From assembly GCA_019911965.1 (NCBI GenBank), contig JAIOJF010000045.1, positions 1 through 64,000 of the forward strand: a stretch of 64,000 bases of DNA, read 5' to 3'. The stretch is from Paracoccaceae bacterium (GTDB lineage: Bacteria > Pseudomonadota > Alphaproteobacteria > Rhodobacterales > Rhodobacteraceae). Of this stretch, positions 27,548 to 36,352 are shown one piece after another; position 1 is the stretch's first letter; each line of letters starts with the position of its first letter. Under the pieces are notes generated by a model. It had not been told where the DNA came from. It saw nothing but the letters and a program-made list of their open reading frames with translations, and searched no databases. The position numbers and the translations under genes were made by a program.

Positions 27548-28447
27548 CTAGCCGGTCTGATCCATCGCTTTTTGGTCCTTGTCCGGTTTGGCCGTGGCAA
27601 CAACCCAGAAATACTGCAATTTCGCGGCAATCGTCCCCAGCGCGGCCAGCGGGTAAAGCGCAACCAGCAAGGCCCGCTCCAGGCGGGTGCTTCGCGCCAT
27701 GAAATCGGTCAGTTGCGTTCGCTTGAATCGCCGTCTGCGCTTGCGCACCGTGCTTTCGGCGGGTTGCGGATTAACGCCCGAACCGTCGGCCCGCCGCTTG
27801 TAAAGGTAAACTGCGCCACCGCAGACGATCTCGTGATCCTTCAGTATCTCGTACAGGGCCAGAACATCGCTGGCATGGGGCACAGATTCAAAGGTTTTCC
27901 AGACCGAGGGCTTGAACATCTCGCGGCGGAATATCCCGTAGATCGGGTTGGCCCGGCCAAGGAGGCTGGGCATCAGGAAAAACCGCAATCGCCGCGCCAG
28001 GCGTCCGCCTGTGAAACTGAATGGCCGCCGGTCGGCGGGATGCGGCCAGGCCGCGCCGTTGCTGCCAATGGTGACCAATTGGCCATAGGCAAGGCAGGGC
28101 CGTTCCAGCACAAGCGGCAGCAGGGTTTCCACCCATCGCGGGTGCCACACGTCATCGGCGGCGGCCCACATGAAGGCGGAATGACGCGCTTCGTTCATGA
28201 CGAATGCAAAATTCGCCGCCGGACCGATGTTTTCGGACTGCCGGACGGCCCGGATCCGCGCGTCGCGTTTCGCGTAGTCCGAGACGATATCCCAGGTCCG
28301 GTCGGTCGAGTGGTTATCCGAGATGATCAGCTCGAAATCGCCGCGCGTCTGGGCCAGAAGCGAGGCAATGGCCTCGGCCACGAAATCCTCGCCGTTATAG
28401 ACAGGCAGGCCGATGCTGAGATTGGTTGTTCTATCACTTTTCGTCAC
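27548..28447 (-). CDS. Family 2 glycosyltransferase
   Basis: The protein starts with LSIGLPVYNGEDFVAEAIASLL and contains FELIISDNHSTDRTWDIV and the AAADDVWHPRWVETLL metal-binding aspartates, all typical of GT-A family 2. A C-terminal amphipathic or membrane-associated helix follows (LERALLVALYPLAALGTI). The start is taken as GTG 28447, which has AGGA at a suitable distance; the longer frame to 28600 would overlap the aminotransferase gene with non-conserved residues. It probably transfers the sugar made by the upstream operon. Confidence 0.85.
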   Translation of the reverse strand: MTKSDRTTNLSIGLPVYNGEDFVAEAIASLLAQTRGDFELIISDNHSTDRTWDIVSDYAKRDARIRAVRQSENIGPAANFAFVMNEARHSAFMWAAADDVWHPRWVETLLPLVLERPCLAYGQLVTIGSNGAAWPHPADRRPFSFTGGRLARRLRFFLMPSLLGRANPIYGIFRREMFKPSVWKTFESVPHASDVLALYEILKDHEIVCGGAVYLYKRRADGSGVNPQPAESTVRKRRRRFKRTQLTDFMARSTRLERALLVALYPLAALGTIAAKLQYFWVVATAKPDKDQKAMDQTG

Positions 28448-28541
28448 AGGCCAAATCCTGTCCGGCAGCAATCCTGCCTGCGCAAGGCCCGGTACTCCCG
28501 CGATTGATGTGCCATTGCGAACTTCATTTTTGTTGTCCGGA

Positions 28542-29654
28542 TCATGCCCCGCCCCGCACAAGGCCCGCCACGACATCGCAGACGCGGGCAATGTCTGCAT
28601 CCGTCATGTCATGGTAGCTTGGCAGGTTGATCGCGCGGGTCGGGATGTCCCAGGCCCGGCGATTGGCGGGTTGCGGCGTGAAGAAATCGAGGCTGGAAAG
28701 CGGATGGAAAAACACCCGCGCGTCGATATCGGCGGCACCAAAGGCGGCCAGGCAGGCCTCGCGCGTGATGCCAAGGGCGGCGTCGAACACCAGTGTCGGC
28801 ATCCAGGCACCGTTGACGCCATCTTCCGGCTCGGGGTTGAGCGACAGGCCCTGAAAGGGTGCCAGGTGGCGACGGTAGGCGGCCAGAATTTCGCGTTTGC
28901 GCGCGCTCAACTCCGCGATCCGTTCGATCTGGCCAAGGCCGATGGCCGCCTGCACATTGGACATCTTGTACTTGTAGCCGACCATGTCGGGCCAGAACTG
29001 CTTTGTCTGGCCGCGGGCGCGGCCGTGGTTCGACAGGGTCAGGACCTGCTCGAACAGGGCCGCGTCAGAGGTGACGAACATCCCGCCTTCGCCGGTGGTG
29101 ATGGTCTTGGTTCCGTGGAACGAAAACGTGCCGAACCGGCCCATGCCGCCCGCAGGCCGCCCCTTGCAGACCGATCCGATCGCCTCGGCGGCGTCCTCGA
29201 CGATGGCGAGCCCGTGCGCGTCACCCAGGGCCAGCAGCGCGGTCATATCGCAAAGATTGCCGTAGATATGCGTGGCGATGATCGCCTTGGTGCGCGGCGT
29301 GATCGCGGCGGCAGCGGCATCGGGCGAGATGCACCATGTGGCAGGATCAATATCCACGAAAACCGGCGTTGCGCCCAGATGGACAATCGGGCTGACAGTT
29401 GCGATCCAGTTGGTATCGGCAAGTATCACCTCATCGCCGACACCGATGCCAAGCGCGGCCAGCCCCATATGCATCGCCCCGGTGCAGGACGACGTCGCAA
29501 TCGCGTGCGGCACGCCCAGATGCGCCGCGAAGGCGGCCTCGAACCGGTTGATGTAGTCGTAGCATTTCACGCCCCAGCCGTTGCGGGCGGCGTCGGTGGC
29601 GTAGGCGACCTCGTGTTCGGTGATCGAGGGCTTGGTATAGGCGATGCGTGTCAT
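28542..29654 (-). CDS. DegT/DnrJ/EryC1/StrS-family sugar aminotransferase
   Basis: The 370-residue PLP enzyme has the cofactor aspartate in LAIVEDAAEAIGS and the Schiff-base lysine in FSFHGTKTITTGEGGM. The lysine distinguishes it from RfbH-type dehydratases, which have histidine there, so it should transfer an amino group to a keto sugar. It overlaps the C-methyltransferase gene by 4 bp. With CDP-4-keto-6-deoxyglucose made upstream, C4 or C3 amination of a branched CDP-sugar is the likely role (inference). Confidence 0.87.
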   Translation of the reverse strand: MTRIAYTKPSITEHEVAYATDAARNGWGVKCYDYINRFEAAFAAHLGVPHAIATSSCTGAMHMGLAALGIGVGDEVILADTNWIATVSPIVHLGATPVFVDIDPATWCISPDAAAAAITPRTKAIIATHIYGNLCDMTALLALGDAHGLAIVEDAAEAIGSVCKGRPAGGMGRFGTFSFHGTKTITTGEGGMFVTSDAALFEQVLTLSNHGRARGQTKQFWPDMVGYKYKMSNVQAAIGLGQIERIAELSARKREILAAYRRHLAPFQGLSLNPEPEDGVNGAWMPTLVFDAALGITREACLAAFGAADIDARVFFHPLSSLDFFTPQPANRRAWDIPTRAINLPSYHDMTDADIARVCDVVAGLVRGGA

Positions 29655-30877
29655 CGGATGTCCAGTTTCGGCACGGCGGTCACGAACTGCCCGCCCCAGT
29701 CGCGGATATACGGCAGTTGCGCCATGATCTCATCGGCAATGTTCCACGGCAGGATCACCACGTAGTCGGGCCGCGCGGCGCGGATTGCATCCTCGGCCAC
29801 GATGGGGATGCGACTGCCGGGCATGAAACGGCCCAGCTTCATCGGGCTGCGATCAACCACGAAGGGCAGAAGATCGGGGCGGATGCCGGCGAAATTCAGC
29901 ATCGTGTTGCCCTTGGCCGCAGCGCCATAGGCGGCTACGGATCTGCCTTCGGCGCGGGCCTTCAGAAGGAAGGACAGGAAGTCGTTCTTGACCGCCTCGG
30001 CGACCTGTTGAAAGCCGTCATAAAGGCCATGATCGCGGATGCCGCCCGCCGCTTCATCGGCCAGCATCGCCTCGGGCGCACCGGTCGAAGGGTGCTGCCC
30101 GGTATCGCTGCGCTGCGCGAATACCCTGAGGCTGCCGCCATGTGTCGGCAGGGCCTCGACATCGAAGATCGAAAGACCATTGGCGCGGAAAATCGAATCA
30201 ACAGCCGTCAGGCTGAGATACGAAAAATGCTCGTGATAAACCGTATCGAACTGGTTCTCCCGGATCAGGCGCAGCAGATGCGGAAACTCGAAGGTCGCTA
30301 CCCCGTCCTGCTTGAGCAATATCGCAAAGCCGCCCACGAAATCGTTGATGTCGGGCACATGCGCCAGCACGTTGTTGGCTGCGGTCAGATCGGCGGACCG
30401 GCCCCATTCCACCAATTGCCTTGCCAGATCACGGCCAAAGAACGCCTCGGTAGTTTCAATGCCGATCTTGCGCGCCGCCTCGGCGGTCGCGTGGGTGGGT
30501 TCGACCCCGAGATGGCCGATCCCGGCATCGCGGAAATATTGCAGAAGGTAGCCGTCATTCGAGGCAATCTCGACAACCTGCGAGCCTGTCGTCAGGCCAA
30601 ACCGGTCGATCATCGCTTTTGCATACCGCCTGGCATGGGACAGCCAGGATGCCGACATCGAGCTGAAATAGGCGTAATCCGCGCTGAACAATTCGTCATG
30701 CGCGGCGTAATCCTCGGCCTGTACCAGCCAGCAGCTATCGCAATAAAGCACACGCAGCGGATACCAGGTTTCCGGCGCGGAAAGCGCCGCCTCGGACAGA
30801 TAGGCATTGGATGGCGGGGCCGCGCCGAGATCGAGGAACCGGCGCGTCAGCGGCGCGTGGCAATGGCGGCAATTCAC
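29651..30877 (-). CDS. NDP-hexose C-methyltransferase (TylC3/TcaB9-like)
   Basis: The 408-residue protein has the three-part layout of sugar C-methyltransferases. A zinc site is formed by CRHCH at the N-terminus and CDSC near residue 46. The SAM domain has VVEIASNDGYLLQYF. The catalytic loop VYHEHFSYLS is followed by a C-terminal Rossmann-like domain (VAAYGAAAKGNTMLN). Enzymes of this type put a methyl group on C3 of a 4-keto sugar, giving branched sugars. It overlaps both neighbours by 4 bp. Confidence 0.88.
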   Translation of the reverse strand: MNCRHCHAPLTRRFLDLGAAPPSNAYLSEAALSAPETWYPLRVLYCDSCWLVQAEDYAAHDELFSADYAYFSSMSASWLSHARRYAKAMIDRFGLTTGSQVVEIASNDGYLLQYFRDAGIGHLGVEPTHATAEAARKIGIETTEAFFGRDLARQLVEWGRSADLTAANNVLAHVPDINDFVGGFAILLKQDGVATFEFPHLLRLIRENQFDTVYHEHFSYLSLTAVDSIFRANGLSIFDVEALPTHGGSLRVFAQRSDTGQHPSTGAPEAMLADEAAGGIRDHGLYDGFQQVAEAVKNDFLSFLLKARAEGRSVAAYGAAAKGNTMLNFAGIRPDLLPFVVDRSPMKLGRFMPGSRIPIVAEDAIRAARPDYVVILPWNIADEIMAQLPYIRDWGGQFVTAVPKLDIR

Positions 30878-31431
30878 GGTTCAACCCCTTCAAATCCGGC
30901 AATACCCGGCAGCACGCGGTCACGCTCGGACATCAGGCCCACAGGTTCGGGCCAGGCGATGGCGATGGCGGGATCAAGCGCGTTCAGCCCGCCCTCATGA
31001 TCGGGCGAGTGCGCGGCGGAGTGGAAATATAGCATCTCGGCATCATCCGTCAGCGCCTGAAACCCATGCGCAAAGCCTTCAGGCAAGATGAAGGTGCGGG
31101 CGTTATCGTGCGACAGGACATGGCCCTCCCAGTGCAGGTAGGTCGGCGAGCCCCGGCGGATATCGACCGCCACGTCAAAGACCGCGCCCCTGATACAAGC
31201 GATGGCCTTGATTTCGGCACGCGGCGGATACTGAAAATGCAAGCCGCGCAAGGTGCCTTTCTGGCGGGTCAGCGTCAGGTTGGATTGCACCACCTCGCCC
31301 CGCCATCCCGCCACGGCCAGATCGTCGCGGCAGAACATCCGCTGCAATCCGCCGCGCTCATCCGCCATTACCCTGCGTTCCAGCAGGGCCAGCCCGTCCA
31401 GCCGGCAGGGCAGGGGGGTGAATCGGGACAT
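30874..31431 (-). CDS. rfbC: RmlC-like sugar epimerase with an altered active-site residue
   Basis: The 185-residue cupin belongs to the dTDP-4-dehydrorhamnose 3,5-epimerase family. The catalytic-base histidine lies in GTLRGLHFQ, and FVDVAVDIRRGSP-like and FILPEGFAHGFQAL segments are present. The tyrosine that acts as general acid (normally in YxPE) is replaced: the sequence reads LYFHSAAHSPDHEGG. Given rfbF/rfbG upstream, its substrate is more likely CDP-4-keto-6-deoxyglucose than the dTDP sugar, and it may epimerise only one carbon. The symbol denotes family, not proven activity. Confidence 0.85.
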   Translation of the reverse strand: MSRFTPLPCRLDGLALLERRVMADERGGLQRMFCRDDLAVAGWRGEVVQSNLTLTRQKGTLRGLHFQYPPRAEIKAIACIRGAVFDVAVDIRRGSPTYLHWEGHVLSHDNARTFILPEGFAHGFQALTDDAEMLYFHSAAHSPDHEGGLNALDPAIAIAWPEPVGLMSERDRVLPGIAGFEGVEP

Positions 31432-32492
31432 CAGGCAACCTCGGCGAGATAGGCGTCGATCTGCTGAAGGCAGACGTCTTTCGCGGGTGTGCCGGATTTG
31501 ACCGCCAGATGCCAGGCGGCAGTTTGCGCCACCGCTTTTTCCAGCCCCCAGCGCGGCTGCCAGCGCAGTTGCGCCCAGGCCTTGGAACTGTCAAGCGTCA
31601 GGACATTGGCCTCGTGCCAGTCCACCGGCGCGGTCCGGGTAATCGCGGCAACGCCCAGGGCGGCATGCAGCAGGCCGACAACCTCGCCCACCGGGCGCAC
31701 GCCGGATTGCGCCGGGCCGAAATTCCACGCGCCCGCAACATCCTGCCCGCCGATCATCGCCTGCGCCAGCATCAGATAGCCGACAATCGGTTCCAGCACA
31801 TGCTGCCAGGGCCGCACCGATCCGGGAGACCTCAGCTTCAGCGGCTGATCGGCATCAAAGGCCCTCAGCGCATCCGGTATCAGCCGCGCCTCGGACCAGT
31901 CGCCGCCGCCGATCACGTTGCCGGCGCGTGCCGTGGCGAGGCTAATCCCGGCCTGTTCCAGATACGAGGTGCGATAGGCCGCCGAGACAATCTCGGCGCA
32001 TCCCTTGGAAGCGGAATAGGGGTCGCGCCCGCCCAGCGGATCGTTCTCGCGGTAGGGCCAGACCCATTCGCGGTTGTCATAGCATTTGTCGGAGGTCACG
32101 TTCACCACGCCAACCGGTCGATCCAGCGCGCGCACCGCCTCGAACAGGTTGACCGTGCCCATCACATTGGTCGCGAAGGTACCGACCGGATCGTCGTAAC
32201 CCACGCCCACCAGCGCCTGCGCGGCCATATGGATCACGATATCGGGGTCTGCCGCCGCCATCGCCCGGCGCAAATTGTCGCCATCACGGATATCGGCAAT
32301 GGTGGATGACGCCATCACCCCGGAAATCCCGGCCATGTCGTAAAGCGAAGGATCGGTCGCCGGTGCCAGCGCATAGCCCGACATCTCGGCCCCCAGCCGG
32401 TGCAGCAACAGCGCCATCCAGCTTCCCTTGAAGCCGGTATGGCCGGTCAGGAAAACCCGCCGTCCGGCCCAGATATCGGCGTTCAGTCCCAT
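31431..32492 (-). CDS. rfbG: CDP-glucose 4,6-dehydratase
   Basis: RfbG converts CDP-glucose to CDP-4-keto-6-deoxyglucose with bound NAD+. The 353-residue SDR shows GRRVFLTGHTGFKGSW, then VVNVTSDKCYDN and the active-site YSASKGCAEI, followed by AGNVIGGGDWSEARLIPD, all diagnostic for this dehydratase. Start ATG 32492 has GGAAG upstream and overlaps the rfbF end by 10 bp. Its stop shares a base with the epimerase start. Confidence 0.95.
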   Translation of the reverse strand: MGLNADIWAGRRVFLTGHTGFKGSWMALLLHRLGAEMSGYALAPATDPSLYDMAGISGVMASSTIADIRDGDNLRRAMAAADPDIVIHMAAQALVGVGYDDPVGTFATNVMGTVNLFEAVRALDRPVGVVNVTSDKCYDNREWVWPYRENDPLGGRDPYSASKGCAEIVSAAYRTSYLEQAGISLATARAGNVIGGGDWSEARLIPDALRAFDADQPLKLRSPGSVRPWQHVLEPIVGYLMLAQAMIGGQDVAGAWNFGPAQSGVRPVGEVVGLLHAALGVAAITRTAPVDWHEANVLTLDSSKAWAQLRWQPRWGLEKAVAQTAAWHLAVKSGTPAKDVCLQQIDAYLAEVA

Positions 32493-33256
32493 GTCTTCCA
32501 CGGTGCGCGTTTCTCGGCCCACAAGGTTTCCAGCAGGTTCTTTTCGCGAAGGGTATCCATCGGCTGCCAGAAGCCGTGGTGGAAGAAGACATCCAACTGG
32601 CCCTCCTTAGACAGACGGTTCAGCGGTGCGCCCTCCCAGGGGGTGGAATCCGCGTCGATATAGTCCAGAACTTCTGGTGACAGCACAAAATACCCGCCGT
32701 TGATCCAGCCGCTTTCGCCTTCGGGCTTTTCACGGAACCCGCGCACGATATCGCCGTCCAGGTCCAGCGCGCCGTAGCGCCCGGGCGGCTGCACCGCCGT
32801 GACCGTTGCCTTGCGGCCCCCTGCGCGGTGCGCGGCGATCAGCGCCGTAACATCCACATCCGCCACGCCATCGCCATAGGTGAAGCAGAAAGAGTCCTCA
32901 CCTTCCAGATATTCCGCCACCCGCTTCAGTCGACCACCGGTCTGGGTCAGCTCGCCGGTATCAACCAGTGTCACGCGCCAGGGTTCGGCGGCCTTGCGAT
33001 GGATTGTAACCTCGTTATGCGCGAGGTCGATCGTCAGGTCGGACTGGTGGTAGAAGTAGTTCGTGAAATACTCCTTGATCATGTAAGCCTTGTAGCCGCA
33101 GCAGATCACGAAATCATGCACATCGTGAGCCGAATATATCTTCATGATGTGCCACAGGATCGGCATCCCGCCGATTTCCACCATCGGCTTGGGGCGGGAG
33201 ACGGTCTCTTCCGATATCCGGGTTCCCAGACCGCCGGCTAGAATGACTGCTTTCAA
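32483..33256 (-). CDS. rfbF: Glucose-1-phosphate cytidylyltransferase
   Basis: RfbF joins glucose-1-phosphate and CTP to CDP-glucose, the first committed step toward CDP-deoxysugars. The 257-residue protein is typical: AVILAGGLGTRISEETVSRPKPMVEIGG, then FCFTYGDGVADVD, GWINGGYFVLSPEVLDYI and FFHHGFWQPMDTLREK. It opens the operon; the 263-bp gap upstream (to 33519) holds no recognisable gene and probably its promoter. Confidence 0.96.
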   Translation of the reverse strand: MKAVILAGGLGTRISEETVSRPKPMVEIGGMPILWHIMKIYSAHDVHDFVICCGYKAYMIKEYFTNYFYHQSDLTIDLAHNEVTIHRKAAEPWRVTLVDTGELTQTGGRLKRVAEYLEGEDSFCFTYGDGVADVDVTALIAAHRAGGRKATVTAVQPPGRYGALDLDGDIVRGFREKPEGESGWINGGYFVLSPEVLDYIDADSTPWEGAPLNRLSKEGQLDVFFHHGFWQPMDTLREKNLLETLWAEKRAPWKTWD

Positions 33257-33519
33257 GTTCTTTCCTTTTGATCACTTCATCACTGGCCAGACAATTTGGG
33301 TATTGATGCCTTTCCAGCAGGAAATTGGCAAGGTGTTGCAACCGGATGGATGCCACGACCGGCACCCGGAACGCCTGAAACCGGAACCGATCGGCGAGCC
33401 TGTTCATTGTTCCGGGGATTTGTCGCCGCACAGAGATTGGCATTGTTGCGCAATCGGCGGTTGATTGACGCCGCCAAACACGGCCAGCGGCCGGGTAATG
33501 CGAAGACTACCGCAATACC

Positions 33520-34815
33520 CTATTCAAACTCGCGCGTGGCCAGGGCGCGCTGGATTTCGCGGCGCACCAGTTTGCGGACATTGCGCGTGATCCGGTCGCC
33601 CAGTTCGCCCTGCAATTCCTGCCGCACCATTTCCGACACCATGTCGCGCAGGGTTTCCTCGTCCAGGAACGGGTCCTCGTCTTCGGTGAAATTTATCGTC
33701 GACGGTTCTTCATCGGGTGGAAGATCGGTGAAGGCGGCGGGCCTCTCGGGGGTAAATGCCTGCGCCGCTTCGGGGTGTGCATTGTCTTGTTCCGTGGCAT
33801 CCGCTGCGGCATCGTCAGTGTCGGGGATGCGCCCGAATACGCCGCCCGTGGCACTGAACGGAGACGTCACCGAGGACCGGTCGGGCGCGGCATGCGGAGC
33901 CTCAAGATCGTCATCTTCGGCGAAGTCTTCGGTTTCGGTATCTTCGGCGGCCTCGGCAAGCCAGGCCTGCGCGCGCTGTGACAGGCTGTGATCGTCCGGG
34001 CGGGCCTCGGACAGATCCGGTTCTTCGGTTCCGGCAGCGCGGTCGGTCGTTGGCCCGAACGCCGCCGTAAAGGCGGCCGTGATTCCTGGATTGCCATCCG
34101 CGGCGATGGCGGCATCGCCCGGATCGGGCCGGAAGGCCTTGCCCGACGCGGTTTCGGTGCCGTGATCGCGTGGTGTGGCGGGTTCGGCATTTGCCGGAAC
34201 GCGTGCCGGACGACCGGGGCGCACCGTTTCCATCGCCCGGCGGGCGCGGTCGAACAACGTGTCTTCGGGGGCATAATCGAACGGGTTCGGGCGGGTGGCG
34301 GCGCGTTCCTTCATTGGCACGGCGGGCTGCTCGGCCTCAGGGCCGGTTGCGACGCTGCGCAGATGCGGGCGGGCCGGGGGCTGATCCGCTGCCTGCGCCT
34401 TGCGCAGGCCGGTCGGCCGATAGGCAGGCATCGCGTCCGCGTCGCCTTCGTCATCCAGCTCATCATCATCCGACGCTTCCGGCACCCTGAATGCCGCCGT
34501 CAGGACCAGTTTCTGATCTTCGCGCACACGCCCTTGCGGTGGTGTGTGCCGGAACGTTACCGGTGCCGCAGTGGTTTCGTTGGATGGCGGGGTGCCGTTT
34601 TCGTAATCGTCAGGGTCGATCCCCAATTGCCGGGCGGCATCGGCAACGGCATCTGTCGCGGCGGCTTCGGCGGCTTCGTAGATGTCCTCGGATTCGGCGA
34701 CAGCAGGCTGACGCGGGTCTGGCCTGCCCGTGCTGCCCTTGGCCTCTTCAGACACCAGGCGCCTGATCGACGACAGGACGTCTTCGACATCCATCGTGGA
34801 AACCGGATCTGACAT
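33520..34815 (-). CDS. PopZ-like acidic protein (probable polar scaffold)
   Basis: The 431-residue protein has a short helix near the N-terminus (MDVEDVLSSIRRLVSEE), a long acidic, proline- and alanine-rich region without fold, and a C-terminal helical block (EETLRDMVSEMVRQEL ... RNVRKLVRREIQRAL). This helix-disorder-helix plan and the xxILSSIRRLxSEE start match the PopZ/DUF2497 group of alphaproteobacterial pole-organising proteins, although the sequence is divergent and much longer than Caulobacter PopZ. The start is ATG 34815, with GAGGGGGCGAGCG upstream. The link to polar organisation is inference. Confidence 0.65.
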   Translation of the reverse strand: MSDPVSTMDVEDVLSSIRRLVSEEAKGSTGRPDPRQPAVAESEDIYEAAEAAATDAVADAARQLGIDPDDYENGTPPSNETTAAPVTFRHTPPQGRVREDQKLVLTAAFRVPEASDDDELDDEGDADAMPAYRPTGLRKAQAADQPPARPHLRSVATGPEAEQPAVPMKERAATRPNPFDYAPEDTLFDRARRAMETVRPGRPARVPANAEPATPRDHGTETASGKAFRPDPGDAAIAADGNPGITAAFTAAFGPTTDRAAGTEEPDLSEARPDDHSLSQRAQAWLAEAAEDTETEDFAEDDDLEAPHAAPDRSSVTSPFSATGGVFGRIPDTDDAAADATEQDNAHPEAAQAFTPERPAAFTDLPPDEEPSTINFTEDEDPFLDEETLRDMVSEMVRQELQGELGDRITRNVRKLVRREIQRALATREFE

Positions 34816-34911
34816 CGCTCGCCCCCTCGTGTTTTTCAACGATAGTAGCCCCAGACGCTGGCCCACACAACACCTTGATTAGACCCTTGAATCGGGTCCC
34901 TGTCAGGCAGT

Positions 34912-36294
34912 CTAGTTTCGCCCGGCGCGCTTGAAAATCTTTTCAAGCTGTTTGCTGCGCTCCGTCGGCGTCGGCGGGTTCCAGATCCGGTTATAATCCG
35001 CATTGGTATCGTAGGTCTTAATGCCCAAGCCCAGATGACGAACCGTCAGCAGGCCCATTGCCGACAACAGCGAATAGACCGCGACATATTGATCGCGTCG
35101 CGCCGAAATCAGGTTGGTTTCCGCCTGCAGCAATTCACGCTCGGCATCCAGCACGTCCAGCGTGGTGCGGGCACCCAGATTGGCCTCTTCGCGGATGCCG
35201 CGCAGCGCCACGCGCGAGGCGCGGACCTCTTTCTGGCGGGCGGTGATCGAGGCGCTGGAAATCTCGTATTGCGCCCAGAAGCGTGTGACGTTCTGTGATA
35301 CCAATTGCCCGGCATGCTGCAGATCGAACAGCGCCTTTTCCTTCAGCGCCATCGTCTGGCGGCGTACCGAAAGCAATTGCCCGCCGCGATACAGCGGCAT
35401 CGTCGCGCCCAGCGAAATCGAGTAATTATCGCCGGAAACATTGGGATTGGCCCCGATCTGGGCACTGAGCGTAACGTTCGGCTTCATTGCCGCGTCGGCA
35501 CGCGCCACGTTAAGCTCGGCGATCTTCACGACCTGCCGGGCACGCAGAACCACCGGGTGCTTTTCAACCGCGATGGCCTTGGCGGCCTCCAGCGTGCGCG
35601 GGATCGAAGGCAGGGGCGGCGGCGAGGCCAGATTGCCCGGATAGGCCCCGATGGCGTAGTAATAGACATCTCGCGAGATTTCCAGGCCACCCTGGCGCAA
35701 GGCGATGATGCTTTGCGCATCCGCCAGCCGCGCTTCGGCCCGGCTGACTTCGGTACGCTGCGCCTCGCCCACTTCGAAACGGTCCTGGGCGGCCTGCAAT
35801 TGCCGTGCGATCACCCGGAAATTGTTTTCCGCCAGGTCCAGAAACTGCGCGTCGCGCCGCATGTCCATGAAGGCGGTGACAGCAGCCAGCAAGACCTGCT
35901 GTTCGGTATCCACCAGCGTTTCACGCCCGGCAGCAACGCTGACCTGCGCCGATTCGATCGCCAATTCAGTGGCCCCGCCGTCCCAGAGTGTCAGTTCCGA
36001 CACCAGCGCCACGCTGGCCGTATAGGTGTGATTTGCCGCGCCGAACGAGGTGATCGACCGGAAACTGGCGGTGGCATTTGCCGACAGCGCCAGCGAAGGC
36101 ATCGTCGCCGACCAGGCCTGCCGAACACCCTCATTGGTGCTTTGCAGTTGCGCCCGCTCGGCCTTCAGTTCCTCGCTGTTGTTGTAGGCGCTGATCAGGG
36201 CATCGGTCAGCGATTGCGCGGCTGCACCGAATGGCAGGGACGCCAGCCCGACCGCTGCGACCAGCGACACCATCCCCGACTTGAAACCATTCAT
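34912..36294 (-). CDS. tolC: TolC-family outer-membrane channel protein
   Basis: TolC forms the trimeric outer-membrane duct of type I secretion and multidrug efflux. The 460-residue precursor has a signal peptide (ending near AAAQS at 27) and two outer-membrane-efflux repeats with long coiled-coil helices. The second repeat contains the duplicated-motif NVARADAAMKPNVTLSAQIGANPN, then SLGATMPLYRGGQL. No adaptor or ATPase gene is adjacent. It is preceded by the Pcm-like gene on the same strand, an arrangement common in the group. Confidence 0.92.
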   Translation of the reverse strand: MNGFKSGMVSLVAAVGLASLPFGAAAQSLTDALISAYNNSEELKAERAQLQSTNEGVRQAWSATMPSLALSANATASFRSITSFGAANHTYTASVALVSELTLWDGGATELAIESAQVSVAAGRETLVDTEQQVLLAAVTAFMDMRRDAQFLDLAENNFRVIARQLQAAQDRFEVGEAQRTEVSRAEARLADAQSIIALRQGGLEISRDVYYYAIGAYPGNLASPPPLPSIPRTLEAAKAIAVEKHPVVLRARQVVKIAELNVARADAAMKPNVTLSAQIGANPNVSGDNYSISLGATMPLYRGGQLLSVRRQTMALKEKALFDLQHAGQLVSQNVTRFWAQYEISSASITARQKEVRASRVALRGIREEANLGARTTLDVLDAERELLQAETNLISARRDQYVAVYSLLSAMGLLTVRHLGLGIKTYDTNADYNRIWNPPTPTERSKQLEKIFKRAGRN

Positions 36295-36352
36295 GCCAAC
36301 CCCCCCAGGCAGCGCCCTTGAATTCCCGCCGAAAATCGGCCCGGGTCAGATG

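Noticed and set aside
33257-33519. Gap upstream of rfbF
   Set aside because: No coding frame, RNA or clear promoter motif could be supported beyond its position.
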